A stretch of 64,000 bases of DNA from positions 47,417,251 through 47,481,250 of the forward strand of contig JAWZYU010000018.1 in the NCBI GenBank assembly GCA_038380435.1. Direction: 5' to 3'. Below, one piece after another: positions 1-11,775 of the stretch. This stretch comes from Ryuthela nishihirai (lineage: Eukaryota; Arthropoda; Arachnida; Araneae; Heptathelidae). The notes beneath the pieces were generated by a model. It searched no databases. It had not been told where the DNA came from and saw nothing but the letters and a program-made list of their open reading frames with translations. Each line of letters begins with the position of its first letter. Position 1 is the first letter of the stretch. The position numbers were made by a program, and so were the translations under genes.

Positions 1-162
1 TGCGATGCCATCTCTTGGGATTTTCTAGTGTTTATTATATTAGATACTACATTTCCGTACCAAAATATTAGATAATTCCCATGACATATGTTAAATGAGT
101 TCTAAATTCGAAGCATTATAACTTCTAAATTATGCATTTAATGCAAAAATGGGACTCAAATT

Positions 163-446
163 AAAGATCATAATCATATCTACTGGAATCTCGATTTTCA
201 ACAATATTCGTTCACTATTTAGAGAGTTATAGAAGCTGAAATATTTAACAATAAATCACCTTTCATAATTAATTTCATCATTAATTATCATTCATATTTG
301 TTTAATATTGAAATAATCATTACTGAAACTTTTAATATGTTTATTTATTTTATTAAATGGTTTGTGCCAATACTTCTTATTTAATTTTTTTTATCGAACG
401 AATATTTTTGAAAATCGAGATTCAAATAGGTTTGATTACTGCCTTT
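163..446. repeat. Foldback (MITE-like) repeat with about 50-bp inverted ends
   Basis: The segment at 163-213 is repeated in inverted orientation at 396-446; the core GAATCTCGATTTTCAA (187-202) matches its complement at about 408-423 exactly, and the surrounding bases match with a few substitutions. The interior is AT-rich with no reading frame. The arrangement resembles a short non-autonomous inverted-repeat element, but I could not define a target-site duplication, so family assignment is open. Confidence 0.5.
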
Positions 447-488
447 ATCTTCAGTTTCTGAAGATAAAGGTCATAATCAAATCTATTT
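424..488. repeat. Hairpin, 31-bp arms with 3-nt loop
   Basis: Arms 424-454 and 458-488 are complementary at 27 of 31 positions; the loop-proximal 13 bp (CCTTTATCTTCAG) are perfect. The right arm also resembles, in direct orientation, the left end of the adjacent foldback repeat at 163-190, so this hairpin is probably a second inverted copy of the same terminal sequence. Confidence 0.6.
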
Positions 489-1880
489 AACTGGCTTCAG
501 GTCATAAAATAATCTATTGATGAAAAATATTTTCTCATTAAATATATATTTTAGATTTTAAATAGCTTCGAAGTTAGGTTTCCACTTATGTAATATGGAA
601 ATCTAGTTTAAAAAAAACGTAGATTTCAGAAATGTTAACAAATTCCATATCCAGTGTCGCGTTTAAAGTGAAACAAGGCTGATGTGACAGTTTAAAAATC
701 AAGAAGCATCGATTTATTTCTAGTTTCTGATATAAATTGTTTTCTTGTCAAAAATGAGAATGCTTCAATGACGCGACAGTTATTGAGGAACAAACAAACA
801 AAATAAAACAAACTTAGTCAGAAACAAAAATTACTAAAACATACATAAAATATGAAACATTTATTTAGTTCCATCAACACTAAATGAATTGTTATTAGAT
901 GTAACAATTCACCATTCAAGTTACTTTAACCCTTTTAAACCTTAGAAAAGTAAACTACAATCCATTTTTAACTACTTTATATTCAGTTTAAATTTCACGG
1001 GAATCCAATAATATTTACAAAGCTATAGCTTTTTAAACGAAATTTTGAACTACATAGCTATATCTGAAAATCATTCAGGAATAACCTTTAACAAGTCATT
1101 AAAATCCTTCCACGCGAAAGGTTTATTTTAGCCTATTAGCATTTACACCAGAAATGAACATTGGGTTTCGTAACGAATCGATACGGCGAGCAATCGATAA
1201 TAGAGAAGTGAACTAGAAGAAGAAGAATAGCATAAACCCTTCTGCTTTACTAAGGCAAATAATCTATTTTCTTATCAGATGGAAAGTATATAAATGCCCA
1301 TAAGTGTAGGTGTGGCTCACCATTTTCTCTCTTTCTAATGCTGTTTTAAAATGAGATACTGATGTCCGAATCTTGCAATTTTCTGCAGTGATGGCTGTCT
1401 TCTTGATTTAGTGAGTTTTCACTTAATAACTATTCTTGCCTGATGTATGTTACATATTCATTACTGTATTAGTTATGCTGACTTTCCCATTGCTCTCTTA
1501 ATTGGGAGGACTCCAGAAATTTCTCTCGTTTGTTTAATATCTTAACCCGACTCGCCTACTAAAGCTTTGCTACTGTCTTCTTTACTTGGCTTAATGGCTA
1601 ATTGCAATCAGCCGCGAAGACAGATTTAGAATCAAATTAGTCGTTTCTACAATTCTCGCTTGTTAGAGAGATAAGAGAAATTACAATTGTTAGTCCATAC
1701 TTTGGGGTAAGATTTTGAACAAACTGGCGGAAGAGTACCGCTACTAGTGCTTTTAAGTATCTGTGAAGAAATGAGAAAGAATTAACTACACTCAAAACCA
1801 GTTTCTGTCTGTAACATAAAGGTGTATGCTTGACAATAATAATAACATATGGGTAGCAATCATTATGAGCAATTTCTCTG
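489..1880. other. AT-rich non-coding stretch
   Basis: No open frame with recognisable protein content, no tRNA-like boxes and no clear repeat structure were seen. Probably intergenic or intronic sequence. Confidence 0.6.
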
Positions 1881-1931
1881 TTGGTTCAAAGGTTTTGTTG
1901 GTTCAAAGGTTTTGTTGGTTCAAACAGTTTG
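1881..1931. repeat. Tandem repeat, 17-bp unit x3
   Basis: TTGGTTCAAAGGTTTTG occurs twice perfectly (1881, 1898) and a third time with three changes (1915). The short plus-strand frame over it has no recognisable domain and is probably chance. Confidence 0.75.
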
Positions 1932-2634
1932 AAAATGATACAAATTCATTAAGAACTTCATTCGAAATCGTATGCGTTTTCTCTGATCTATCGGGGATGC
2001 TTATCGTTTTACATTGGTGCAGCGCTTTTCAAAATTATGGTATGCAGACTAGTGGCAGTTTTGCGAACCGTCAGTCGCCGATTCACTGCGGGGTGCCAGG
2101 AAAGAAATATTTTTTCGGAAGCATAATATTGATGTTCCCTCGCGCCACAGTTTGTACGTGGCAACACTCCAGATGATGTCATGTCATGTGACATGAGGAA
2201 AATATCATGCGCATAGAAATACCTTGTTTCTTGACGCAACACGTGGCCAGAAGCTCCAGAAGCATGTGCGGCCAACAGATATCAGATGCATAGTTTCTTG
2301 CCGGTCAGCCAGATCCGAAAGTTTGTGAAGTACTACATTAGAGCATATTTCTTCTCTTGTTAAAATGTATTTAATTTCAAACAATTTGTTTTCAAACAAA
2401 CCAGACAAAAGCACTCTAGAATTTTCTTATATGTCATAACAATAAAAATGCCTAGGGTCCCGGTAGCGAAGGTAACTATTGAACTTAAAAGACGAAGGAC
2501 TACGAAACATTAAAGCGTCTGAAAAGTGCGAGAGTTGAAAAGGACTGTGTTTTTGCTTTCATAAATATATTGATTTTTCATAATTTTTGCAAAACGACCT
2601 TCAGTTTTCGGTAAACAAAACAGTATGACATTGA

Positions 2635-3003
2635 CAGTGGAGTATCCAGGAAAGGGAGTTTATAATCCTCTTGAAATCTGAATTAAATATATTTACTAAG
2701 TAAGTTCGCAAAAGCCACAAATTCAAATACATAAACCCCTGTCCCATTTGACTAAAATGCGTCAACCTCTTCCCCATTAGACTGAAAGATGACAAACTCT
2801 CCACCATTTGAACGAAAAATGTCAAATCCTCCCTCATTTGAATGAAAAATGACAACCCCTCCCCAATTTAAATGAAAGATGTCAACCCATCCTCCTGACT
2901 GAAAGATGTTATCCTCCCCATTTGAAGTAATATGTCAACCTCCCACCCATTAAACGTAAACATGTCAATAGCGCTCCCATTAAAAACTACTGGCACGCCA
3001 CTG
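2635..3003. mobile_element. Old hAT-like non-autonomous element with internal minisatellite
   Basis: The left edge starts CAGTGGAGTATCCAGG and the complement of the right edge starts CAGTGGCGTGCCAG, a pair typical of hAT-superfamily termini. The flanking 8-mers match at only about half their positions, so the insertion would be old. The interior from about 2,740 is a degenerate 30-bp minisatellite, roughly 8 units with the theme CATTTGAATGAAAGATG and a C-rich linker. The minus-strand frame across it shows a 10-residue periodicity only because the unit length is a multiple of three. Confidence 0.4.
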
Positions 3004-4530
3004 AATATTACTCATACTGGCATAAATGCTTTTACATTTTCTTATCTTAGTTATACTTTTGAATACCACTTGTAACAAGTTCTTATGTTTCAAACCCCAC
3101 TTGGAACAAGTTCCCCATATTTACATTTAAATAATATGATTAATTTCAAGACTGGATAACGAAGGAAACTATGGCTTTATCCCTCTTTGGATAGTTTTAC
3201 ATTCTGTAAAAATGGTAGTTTTACTTTCTGAAGGGGAAAAAGATAGAAAAAATAAATATATGCACATATATTTTGCAAGAAATATTTCTTAAATAAAAAG
3301 AAACCATTAGAACGGGAAGCAAAAAAAGAAACATATATTGAGCTATTCAAATAGAATATTTTCTGATAGATTCATATAGGAAATGGAATTATGATCTATC
3401 CCAGGCCAAACCAATCACTGTCCTACCTTTCCAAGATTTTCTTTCTAAACGCTTTTTTCGATTATTCTTTTTAAACACTTAATTATCCAACATAACCAAA
3501 TGCTAAAACGAACTTCTTTATTTAAGATAAATTAACTTTTTTAATATTTGTCGTCACAAGAAAGGGGATGAAAATGTAATCGCGCACGTAAAATTTCAAG
3601 TTACCCAAAATGTCAAGGAAATTTAAGATTTACTTCAAATGATTTCTTATTTCTCCAGTGCTCATTTTTATATCTTTGATTGAAATGATCAGCCCACATT
3701 TTACAAAAAGTGTGTATATACAGCTTATAATTAAGATATTAACCATAAAGATAGTTTTATATATAAATATATCCAATGCTATTGCTGGAATGCTTATTTT
3801 TCTCTTTTGGTTTAACCAGTTATACTTCTTTATATATGAAGTTTCTTATTCATATGATAATTTTTCTTAGAAATTCATTATCTAACTTTACTATTAATAA
3901 TAATAAATAAAACAATTAGTCACGTGAGGGGGGAGGGAAATATCAAGGGAACACATGGAAGCTGGCAATAACAATAAAAGCATTCTTTAATATGCTGTTG
4001 CATTCGGAAAAATAATGCAAAATAGTATTTACCTACCAGGTATAAACAGTGCTCCATATACAAATAAAGAAGTGTTTATTTTTGTGAATAATTGTTGTTT
4101 ATTTTAGTTAATATTCCTTTCAACCTTTCGCAATTTGCTGTTGGAAGACACGTTTGAAAAATATGCTAATCATACTGGTTGGAACGGTGGAAATTGAAGC
4201 AAAAATCTGTGTTACAGAACCACAGATGTTTTGCTTTCTTGGGATAATGTACATATTTTGCACTTTCGCAGAGTGTAGTGATAAATACCGAAGACAGAAA
4301 AAGTAGAGATATTGGTCTACAATAAACAGAAAGTGGAAAACAAATTTTGACGACACGTTCACAAATTGCTCCTCTATTAGAGAGTATTTAGATCTTCAAA
4401 TAAAGATCTTTAAATAAATCCAATTGTTCAAAACTTATGATATTTTCATTCACATTTCTTTTTCTTTAACATTTTATTTATTATGCCATGTTGCATTTGA
4501 GTGCTGTATTATTTTTATTTCTAATCCTAC
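3004..4530. other. AT-rich non-coding stretch
   Basis: Nothing supported beyond AT-rich sequence and a small imperfect duplication of a CTTGTAACAAGTTC-like segment near 3,068-3,110. Short open frames here have no recognisable domain. Confidence 0.55.
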
Positions 4531-4640
4531 CTAGTCTAGTGGTTAGCGTACATCACTACTAATCCAGTGGGTATGTCTGTGTATGCTTCATGCGATAAAA
4601 GGATAAACTCTAATAGAGCTTCTAGGCTATCTCCATCCTC
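4531..4640 (+). repeat. Possible decayed tRNA-derived SINE head
   Basis: TAGTCTAGTGGTTAGCG at 4532-4548 fits a pol III A box as found in tRNA-derived SINEs, but no good B box follows at the expected distance. Could be an old SINE or chance. Confidence 0.25.
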
Positions 4641-5791
4641 ATTTAAAATCTAGTGCCCTGATATTTTTATTGACCAGTATTTATTCTATAGCATTGTTAT
4701 TTGTAGAGTACGTATATAAGCATATTCTTCCCACCTTTTTTTTATAATTACATCGAATTCCAACAGGTGGTGTTGCTATAGCATTAATCAAGCATGGCAG
4801 ACTTCATGGACATCGGTTAAAGCAACGTGCTGTTAATGGATTCTTCCAAAATATGCTGTTAATGAATTCTTCGAAACATCTACAAGTGACTGCAGAATGT
4901 GTATGGGGACGATATTGTTGACCTCAGCAGAATTGGTCTATATGCGAAGCAGGCATCTGTAAAAGACGGACATGCCAACCCTTTAGAACTATACTACAGG
5001 TAACGTTTAACACGTTTACTACACCCCGTTTAACGCGATAGATGATTTCCGGGGAAACCCGGATTAAACGGATTCCCTCGTAAAACTAGAGTATTTTTTA
5101 TTTCTTGTTTTTTGCATGTCATTAATCATTTTGATTTCTGGTTATATTTTAATGAATGGTTTGGTAAATCAGAATATTCAACAAAACTAATTAAAATTCA
5201 TAGTTTTATTAAAATTACATATTTGACCGATTAGTTTATTTCACAATTTATTTCTTATTAAAGAATGAATCTAGAATGGATTAATAGCTTAGAAGCTTCT
5301 CTATTTATTCTCTTCTGTATTAGAAAGAAAAATTAATGACATCAATAACTAGCGTTGCTAATCATATACGCAATTAATTAAATTATTTCGTTTTTGTGGT
5401 CTTTACGTCGATAAAAGATATTGGACAACATGATCACCCGAAACGATAAGCTGAAGTTTTTTGCCTCTTCGACGAGCTACGCAGAACCATGGCTTTAACT
5501 TCTGTAAAATTTGTAAATATTCATTCACAGTTTCCAGGCAGACCAATACACCAAACATTTACGAATATTTATTTATGGACACGGTTTTAAGATTTTTGAA
5601 GACGTTCTTCTAAAAAAAGGGAAAAAAGAAATGGCGTTAAAAGCGAATCGGCATTAAATGGGAGTTACCTGTCCGTAAAATCATTGACTCTTTTTCTGAT
5701 GTGGTACAAGACAGTTGAGACTGAAAGTAATCATAAAACAAAATAGTATTGTTCCTTGACAATCGATCTGTATACTATACAAGTAACAATG
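4641..5791. other. Non-coding stretch
   Basis: Only a short local duplication (ATGCTGTTAATGAATTCTTC-like, near 4,829 and 4,853) was seen. No gene recognised. Confidence 0.5.
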
Positions 5792-5799
5792 CTCTAAAT

Positions 5800-6241
5800 C
5801 AATGTTTCCCAAAGTGGGCGATACCGCCCTCTGGAGGGCACTGGAACTATCCAGAGGGTCGGTAGTAGCCTCGGGTGCAATTGGGGGGAGGTGGAAACAT
5901 ATAGAAAGAAGCGAAGATAAGACATTTTTGAAAAACCGTTCGTACAAGTTTCATCTGTTGTGTGACATAGAATTAAAGTCGTAGTGATTACTATATTTTC
6001 CAAATAAACAGATAAAATGCAAGTTATAACCGATCAGTAGTCAAGTCCGCCGACAGGTCTTATCAAGCAAGTGTTGGCAGGCGAGCGTGTCGCGCATTGT
6101 CAGGAAGTTCAGCACGGATCGGCAGGAATATGTGCATCTTTCTGTTTGTTCGCTTAAAGAAGGTAGATTTCCAGTGGGGTGCTGAGTATTTTTTTTTTTC
6201 AGAAAAGCGGGCGGTAGGACAAATAAGTTTGGGAACCTCTG
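5800..6241. mobile_element. Non-autonomous hAT element (442 bp)
   Basis: Perfect 8-bp direct repeats CTCTAAAT flank the unit (5792-5799 and 6242-6249), the hallmark of hAT insertion. The ends form imperfect inverted repeats: the left begins CAATGTTTCCCAAAG and the complement of the right begins CAGAGGTTCCCAAAC. There is no transposase coding sequence; the short open frames inside carry no recognisable domain. A relatively GC-rich interior at 6,040-6,130 differs from the AT-rich flanks. Confidence 0.75.
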
Positions 6242-6249
6242 CTCTAAAT

Positions 6250-6676
6250 ATTGAAAGAAAAAAATGTGGGGCATTACTTTCTTAGTGACCCTTGTATGGT
6301 GATGTCTATAAGTAGGTGAAGTTACTTTTGTTGATCGAGAACTGTAAACAATAAGTGCATTTCCTATGTTTTCTGGAATCCAAGTGTTCTTTATTGTGTT
6401 GCTAAGCTTCATCTATCACTTCTGTAAAATATTCTGATTTAGGTCGAAGCCTCTTCCCACCTCACTGAAACTTTTCTCTATTATTTTGTTTCCCAAAGAA
6501 TGAAAACAGAGTAGAAAAGGGCAAAAAAAATCGGTGATCTACGGATCAGTAATTCTTCTGCCAAAGTTAAAACGAACAAAAAAATGAAAATGAAAAAGTA
6601 GTGTAAATATTCAAGTATTTTGAATTTTAAATTTTTCACTTCAGATAGTAACTAAAACATAACAGGTCCGACTTAC
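6250..6676. other. Probable intron sequence downstream of the Ig exon
   Basis: AT-rich and without recognisable features. It follows the 5' splice site of the minus-strand exon ending at 6677, so it is inferred to be intronic. Confidence 0.45.
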
Positions 6677-7012
6677 CAATAACATGTAGGCGTACAGTCC
6701 GGCTTAGTGTGCGAGATCTCTTAAATTCTGTCCTACATTTATAAACCCCGTCATCTTCTGCATGAACGGGTTCTAAATTGAGACTTGGAGGATTCGCCGT
6801 TAGGTCGAAGTAAGCTCTAGCACCGAGTTCGGAACTGGGGAAATGTCTGGCTTTCTCTATCGATCCCTTTCTGGCGTCAAGACTGTAGATGGGTACTTTG
6901 GTCTCTCCCTTATACCATAAAATAAGAGTGATGGTATCATCAGTTGTAGGGTCTGTGATGTTACATGGCAATGCCGCCTTTCGTCCGGCTACTGCGAACA
7001 GTTCTGGCATAG
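6677..7012 (-). CDS. Sidestep-like Ig (V-type) domain exon, partial gene
   Basis: A single internal exon of 336 bp on the minus strand. It is preceded by a pyrimidine-containing 3' splice site ending TTGTTGCAG and followed by the consensus donor GTAAGT (6676-6671). It is a symmetrical phase 1-1 exon, the usual arrangement for Ig-domain exons. The encoded 112 residues form one V-type Ig domain: B-strand cysteine in LPCNIT, the core tryptophan in LILWYKG, and the DDGVYKC motif with the F-strand cysteine. Residues such as VPIYSLDAR and ARAYFDL resemble the first Ig domain of arthropod sidestep-family (Side/Beat partner) cell-surface proteins, which act in axon guidance and synaptic pairing; this assignment rests on recalled family patterns. 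No neighbouring exons, signal peptide or transmembrane segment are visible in the window, so introns must exceed several kilobases. Other Ig-superfamily adhesion proteins are possible. Confidence 0.8.
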
Positions 7013-10000
7013 CTGCAACAAGAACAACGGAGCAAGTATTAAAAGACTGCACTGCAGCTTCCAGAAATATGAAATATTTTTCTACAGTACTTGAGCCTCC
7101 ATGTTAACTATTATCAAAGACACATAAAACAGCTACACTCTGTTGAGCGTTTACACGATAATTCTGCGTGGGCTTCGGAGCCTATCAATTTTGATCTCAT
7201 CTGCAAGTTGTTCAAAGAAGTGGAAGTAACAAATTTGTGATTTTATTTCCCCCCACATTAAATTGATAAAATGATGCATCGCAGTAAAATGTTTCTGTCA
7301 AGATAAAATTTTGTACCAATCTGCAATAGCGGATGTAATTTAATTTGAAAGGAGTTTATAATACATAATTCGGTGGAAATGAAAACGAATTTTTGAAAGT
7401 GTATAATTTCATAAAGAACAGGGAGTAGCATCGATTTTTCTTAGAAAATGTTTTGATGTTGGAAGCAATGAAATGAAATATCAATCCATTAAAAGCATCA
7501 TCATCTACCTTCAAAGAGCATATTATGTAAAAAGAATGTAAAAAGAAACTTTTTTTTTAATTTTATATACACAAAGGACGATAAATCACCAAAGAAAATG
7601 TCCTGAACAGCAGAAAGAAATATTTTCTAGTCAGTATATACGTTAGCAAAGAGTACAAATATGTGTAACGAGTAGATTTCGCGCAACGTGTTATTTATTT
7701 GGATTATTATTAGTACATTTTCAAAAGAAAAACGTGGTATAGAAATGGATAACGAGTATCTGGATAAATTTAAATGTATTAAAATGGATACTTTTGTTCT
7801 GCTGTAATAATAGTGACATAAACAAAAAACATCCCGACCCAATCTCATGGCAGTTTTGGCAGATATTTGGTCTTTGCAGCTAAAGTAACGAGTTTGTTTT
7901 CAAAGGAAACAGGGACACAATTTTACAATCATCTAACTTTTCACACCGTACGAATTTGAGCACCTTTCTGCTACTGAATATTAGATTTTAAAGAAATATT
8001 TCTGCACTGAATAAAGTTCACCGAATACACAGCCCTTATTTTTTTTCATTGAAACAATCGTAGTAAACGTTTTCAGCGTAAAGTAATAGTATTTAAAAAT
8101 GGTAGAATAAAATAGTAACATATGGTAATATTGCTAATATAAAATAAATTTTATTAAAATCTCTAAAATTATTTTTCAATTAAGATTGAAATAAAAGTTA
8201 ACCCTTGAGCGACAACGCAATGAATTTTCGACTTTTAAAATAAACTCGAAGTATTTGAAACTAAAAAACAAAAAAAAAATTCTCATTTATTTTCAAAATG
8301 AGCTATCATTCAGACACTTCATTTACTTTTCCATTTACACTGACATAAGTATCAGAATTTTCAGTTTATTAGCAATGATAATGATATTAAAATCATCAAA
8401 ATATTTTAGATGGTTCACGTCTTTAAAATCATAATTTTACTTACCTATATTTCCATAACACGTAATTAACTACGGAATTGTGAATATCTACTGAAAGTAG
8501 AAATAAATATATATTAAGACGGAACAAATCGAATCACAACACAAATCGGAGTTCCAAAATTACAGCACCACTAACATGATCATCCTTTATCACATTCTAT
8601 CATATCTCATCGTTGTGGTCATCAGCAAATCACATACTATCACCATCATTTATTATCAACACGATGGTTATCATTGTTATTTTTATAAAAAGAGATAGAA
8701 TGAAAGAAGTTTTATTTGCTGTTATATCCATTAAATGCATGAAAACTTTACCCTATTCTATCACGTGAGCATATTTATTCCCTTTTTAAGGAATGTGGGA
8801 CAATAAACGTTTACGATTGAATGTTAATTATTATCTTTTTTTCTCCAACAATTGTTCGTTATTTTCTCCTAACCTCTTTCGGACCTTTTTTTGCATAATT
8901 ATACACAGTTGTTTCAAAGGTTTATACGAGGAATACGAACATAGATAAATGATTTTTAACTCGGGTGATAAAAAAGAAATTAAAATTCTCAAAATCACTC
9001 AAAATGGAAAAGTAAAAAAATGCATAACAATTTCTTTGTCTTATTTAGATCCTTGTAACACATTAACCATCCTCAAATCTTTTTTATTTCTCATAAAATT
9101 AATTCAGGTCCGAATGGGTTGAAATTTAAAGATTTTAAGTGATATCTATAAATGAAAAAATTACTTAATTTTTTACAAATTTACATTTAATTTGACTCTT
9201 ACTCTACACTATAATAGCGATCAGGTTCCGATCTTAAAAATATAAAGGGAGGGGTGAAGTGACGCAATCGAATTGGAAAAATTAAATGGGAGGGGTTGAA
9301 TTTCCATTGCAGCACAACATTTTCCACTCCATTTCAGCGTTCAGAGGACTAAAAAGATTTTTTGAAAAATGCGTTTAATATGCACAAGTTTAATGTTTAT
9401 TTACTCCAATACCCTTACTAGCATTCTCGGGAGAATTGGCTACCACTAGATCTGGCCTGGTAGCGATAAATTAAAATTAACATTTGCAATTTTATACCTG
9501 CTATAAATAATAGTAAAGTCTTTGGTTCCACTGATTATAAAAATATTACAAGCATTATAACAGAAGCAAGTAAATTTTGCAAGAAGAAAAATTCGATTTT
9601 TGAAATCATGTGATAAATTCAATAAAACCACACATTTTAATAAAAACTATTCCAAAGGTATTCCGTATGCAACCTTTTAACCCCCTGTACTTTTAAGTAC
9701 TCTTAAACCCTTAAAATTCAAGAAAGGAACACTATTTAACCCGTTGTGCATAAGTATATACGTATATATAGATTCTCAGCCTAATTACATATCGTATTTG
9801 TGCTTAATTCCAAAACATGCTGGCTACTCGAAAAGGGCATTAACATGAAATTAATAGAAGTCGGAATTCCATTATCGTGAGCTACAATATTACACATATT
9901 ACTAAATACATTGCGGAATATATAAAAGAATCATTGGGTGAATTCAAGTCTTAAGTCAAGGTGGTCTTCTCTTCTGGTCAGACTCAATAAAAATTCATAT

Positions 10001-10244
10001 AAACAACTAATCTGATGAAATGGATTAGGGAAATTCATAACATGACGACTAACTCTCATGCATGTTAGTAATCGATCGGTTGAAAGTATTAGTTATGCGA
10101 AACTAAAAGATCGTTTATTTAGTCTAAACTAGTTTTCTGTCACTGAAAATTCGATTAATATGATTTAAACTACTTTAGGAATTTTACATTATGCATTAGA
10201 ATGAAATCTGTACAATATACACAAAAGTTAACATCTACGTATTT
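7013..10244. other. AT-rich non-coding stretch, probably intron of the Ig gene
   Basis: No further exon was recognised on the minus strand and no other gene. A G-rich/AT-rich tract at 9,230-9,430 resembles repeat material also seen near 48.1 kb and 62.0 kb (see findings). Confidence 0.5.
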
Positions 10245-10610
10245 TAATTGGGTTGGCTTCGGTTATACTGTAGCTAAATTCTCAACAGCACTCTTGTGCA
10301 CACGATGGACTAAATGACTAAGTCACTAGAACTCCAGGGGTTTAGAGATGAATAGGAAAAGAGGGATGCACTGCTCTTAATAAACAGATGAAAGCTTTAA
10401 GTCAAGATTACCCAGTGAGTTCATGCATAGGGCATTTATTTCCTGCATACCGAGCCACTGATAAATGAAGCATACATACGACAGCCTCTTAAAGCTCGTT
10501 GTTAAGCAGAATGGAGCTTAGTGAATAAAGAGTAAAGAACTCGAACCTGAGAGCATCAAATTGTAAGACTGAAGTGCTTACGACTGAAATAACTCCAGCT
10601 CCCATACATT
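10245..10610 (-). repeat. SINE family B, old full-length copy
   Basis: Highly diverged copy of the tRNA-headed SINE best seen at 52,362-52,745. It shares the GGGTTGG start, the TGCACACGATGGACTAAATG block near 10,297 and the decayed B-box region GAACTCGAACCTGAG near 10,537. Orientation is minus (tRNA head at the high-coordinate end). Confidence 0.6.
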
Positions 10611-11333
10611 CGATATAAATTAAAAATAAGGCCCAATTTTACGAAAAGATTTTAGGAAATAAAGCCCAACAACCTGATGGTTAACGGAATCTTAAATTAT
10701 ATTTCTTTTAATTTCAGAATTATTTTGCTTTAGGAATTTACGAAATACTCCGCATTGTAGGATTTTTCTGTCTTAGCCCCTATTAAGAGTTAACATACCC
10801 AAGTAGAAATAAATAGTTTTTTTTTTTCTACCGTAATTTTGTTTTTTCGTTTATTTTTCGTTAACGTTTGTTCATTATTCTATGCTGGCTCCGGTTAAAG
10901 TGTTCTTGATTTTAAAACACAGTCGGCAGCTTTAAATAAAGGTACAGGTTGGTAAAATAGGAAGTAAAGACAAAGAGAGCGTAACATATAGAAATGTAAA
11001 CAAAGATATGTAGTATTTTAATAGCTAATGAAATTAAAGATTTAAATAATATTATATGAATATAATAATAAATATATTATATGAATAATATTATATGATT
11101 ATATCAATGAAATTTAAAGATTTAAATTAAGATTCTTAAAAAAATATGGGAGAGCCAACTTTTGTTAATTTTCCGATAATGTTAATTAGGCTCAGTCATA
11201 CTGCAAATTCCACTAATGTGAGAACTACAGCTATAGAGAAGACTCTATCTAACACACTCAACAGAAAATAATTATCGTATGATAAATAAGTATTATGTAA
11301 GCATTTCGATATAAAATAAATAAATAATATAAA
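10611..11333. other. AT-rich non-coding stretch
   Basis: Contains a run of TATTATATGAATA-like tandem material at 11,040-11,110 and nothing else recognisable. Confidence 0.5.
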
Positions 11334-11521
11334 TACCCCCTCAAGCAGCTGCTTGCCACAGAGGTCTGACAGGAGCCTGTCAGTTTATATGCCACAGTAG
11401 AAGGTCTGAGAGGATGGCAGGACCTCAGCAGAAAAACGACACATACATCCATGCCTTATCCGGGACTCGAACCCAGGTCCCTTAGATTAGTAACCAAGCG
11501 TTCTAACCACTCGGCCATGAA
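11334..11521 (-). repeat. SINE family A copy 1 (tRNA-derived head)
   Basis: On the minus strand the element starts with a tRNA-like head: A box TGGCCGAGTGGTTAG, then B box GGGTTCGAGTCCCGG. A conserved body follows, containing GCTGAGGTCCTGCCATCC, a perfect 8-bp stem CTGACAGG/CCTGTCAG, and a 3' end GGCAAGCAGCTGCTTGAGGG. The head resembles a Leu/Ser-type tRNA but lacks a foldable acceptor stem, so it is a pol III promoter relic and not a tRNA gene. Flanked by AT-rich tails. Confidence 0.85.
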
Positions 11522-11553
11522 CTTTTATTAAAAAATAAAAATAATAAAATAAA

Positions 11554-11775
11554 TACCCCCTCAAGCAACTGCTTGCCACAGAGGTCTGACAGGAGCCTGT
11601 CAGTTTATATGCCACAGTAGAGGATCTGGGAGGATGGCAGGACCTCAGCAGAAAAACAACACATACATCGATGGTATATCGATGTATACCGAGCCCCGGG
11701 GTTTCGACCCGGGGCTCGAAACCCCGGTCCCTTAGATCAGCAGCCAAGCGCGCTAACCACTCGGCCACGGGACGG
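11554..11775 (-). repeat. SINE family A copy 2, with palindromic B-box expansion
   Basis: Same family and orientation as the copy 33 bp away. It is longer because the B-box region carries two overlapping inverted repeats: GAGCCCCGGG (11691-11700) with CCCGGGGCTC (11708-11717), and CCGGGGTTTCGA (11696-11707) with TCGAAACCCCGG (11716-11727). The A box and body are intact. Confidence 0.85.
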
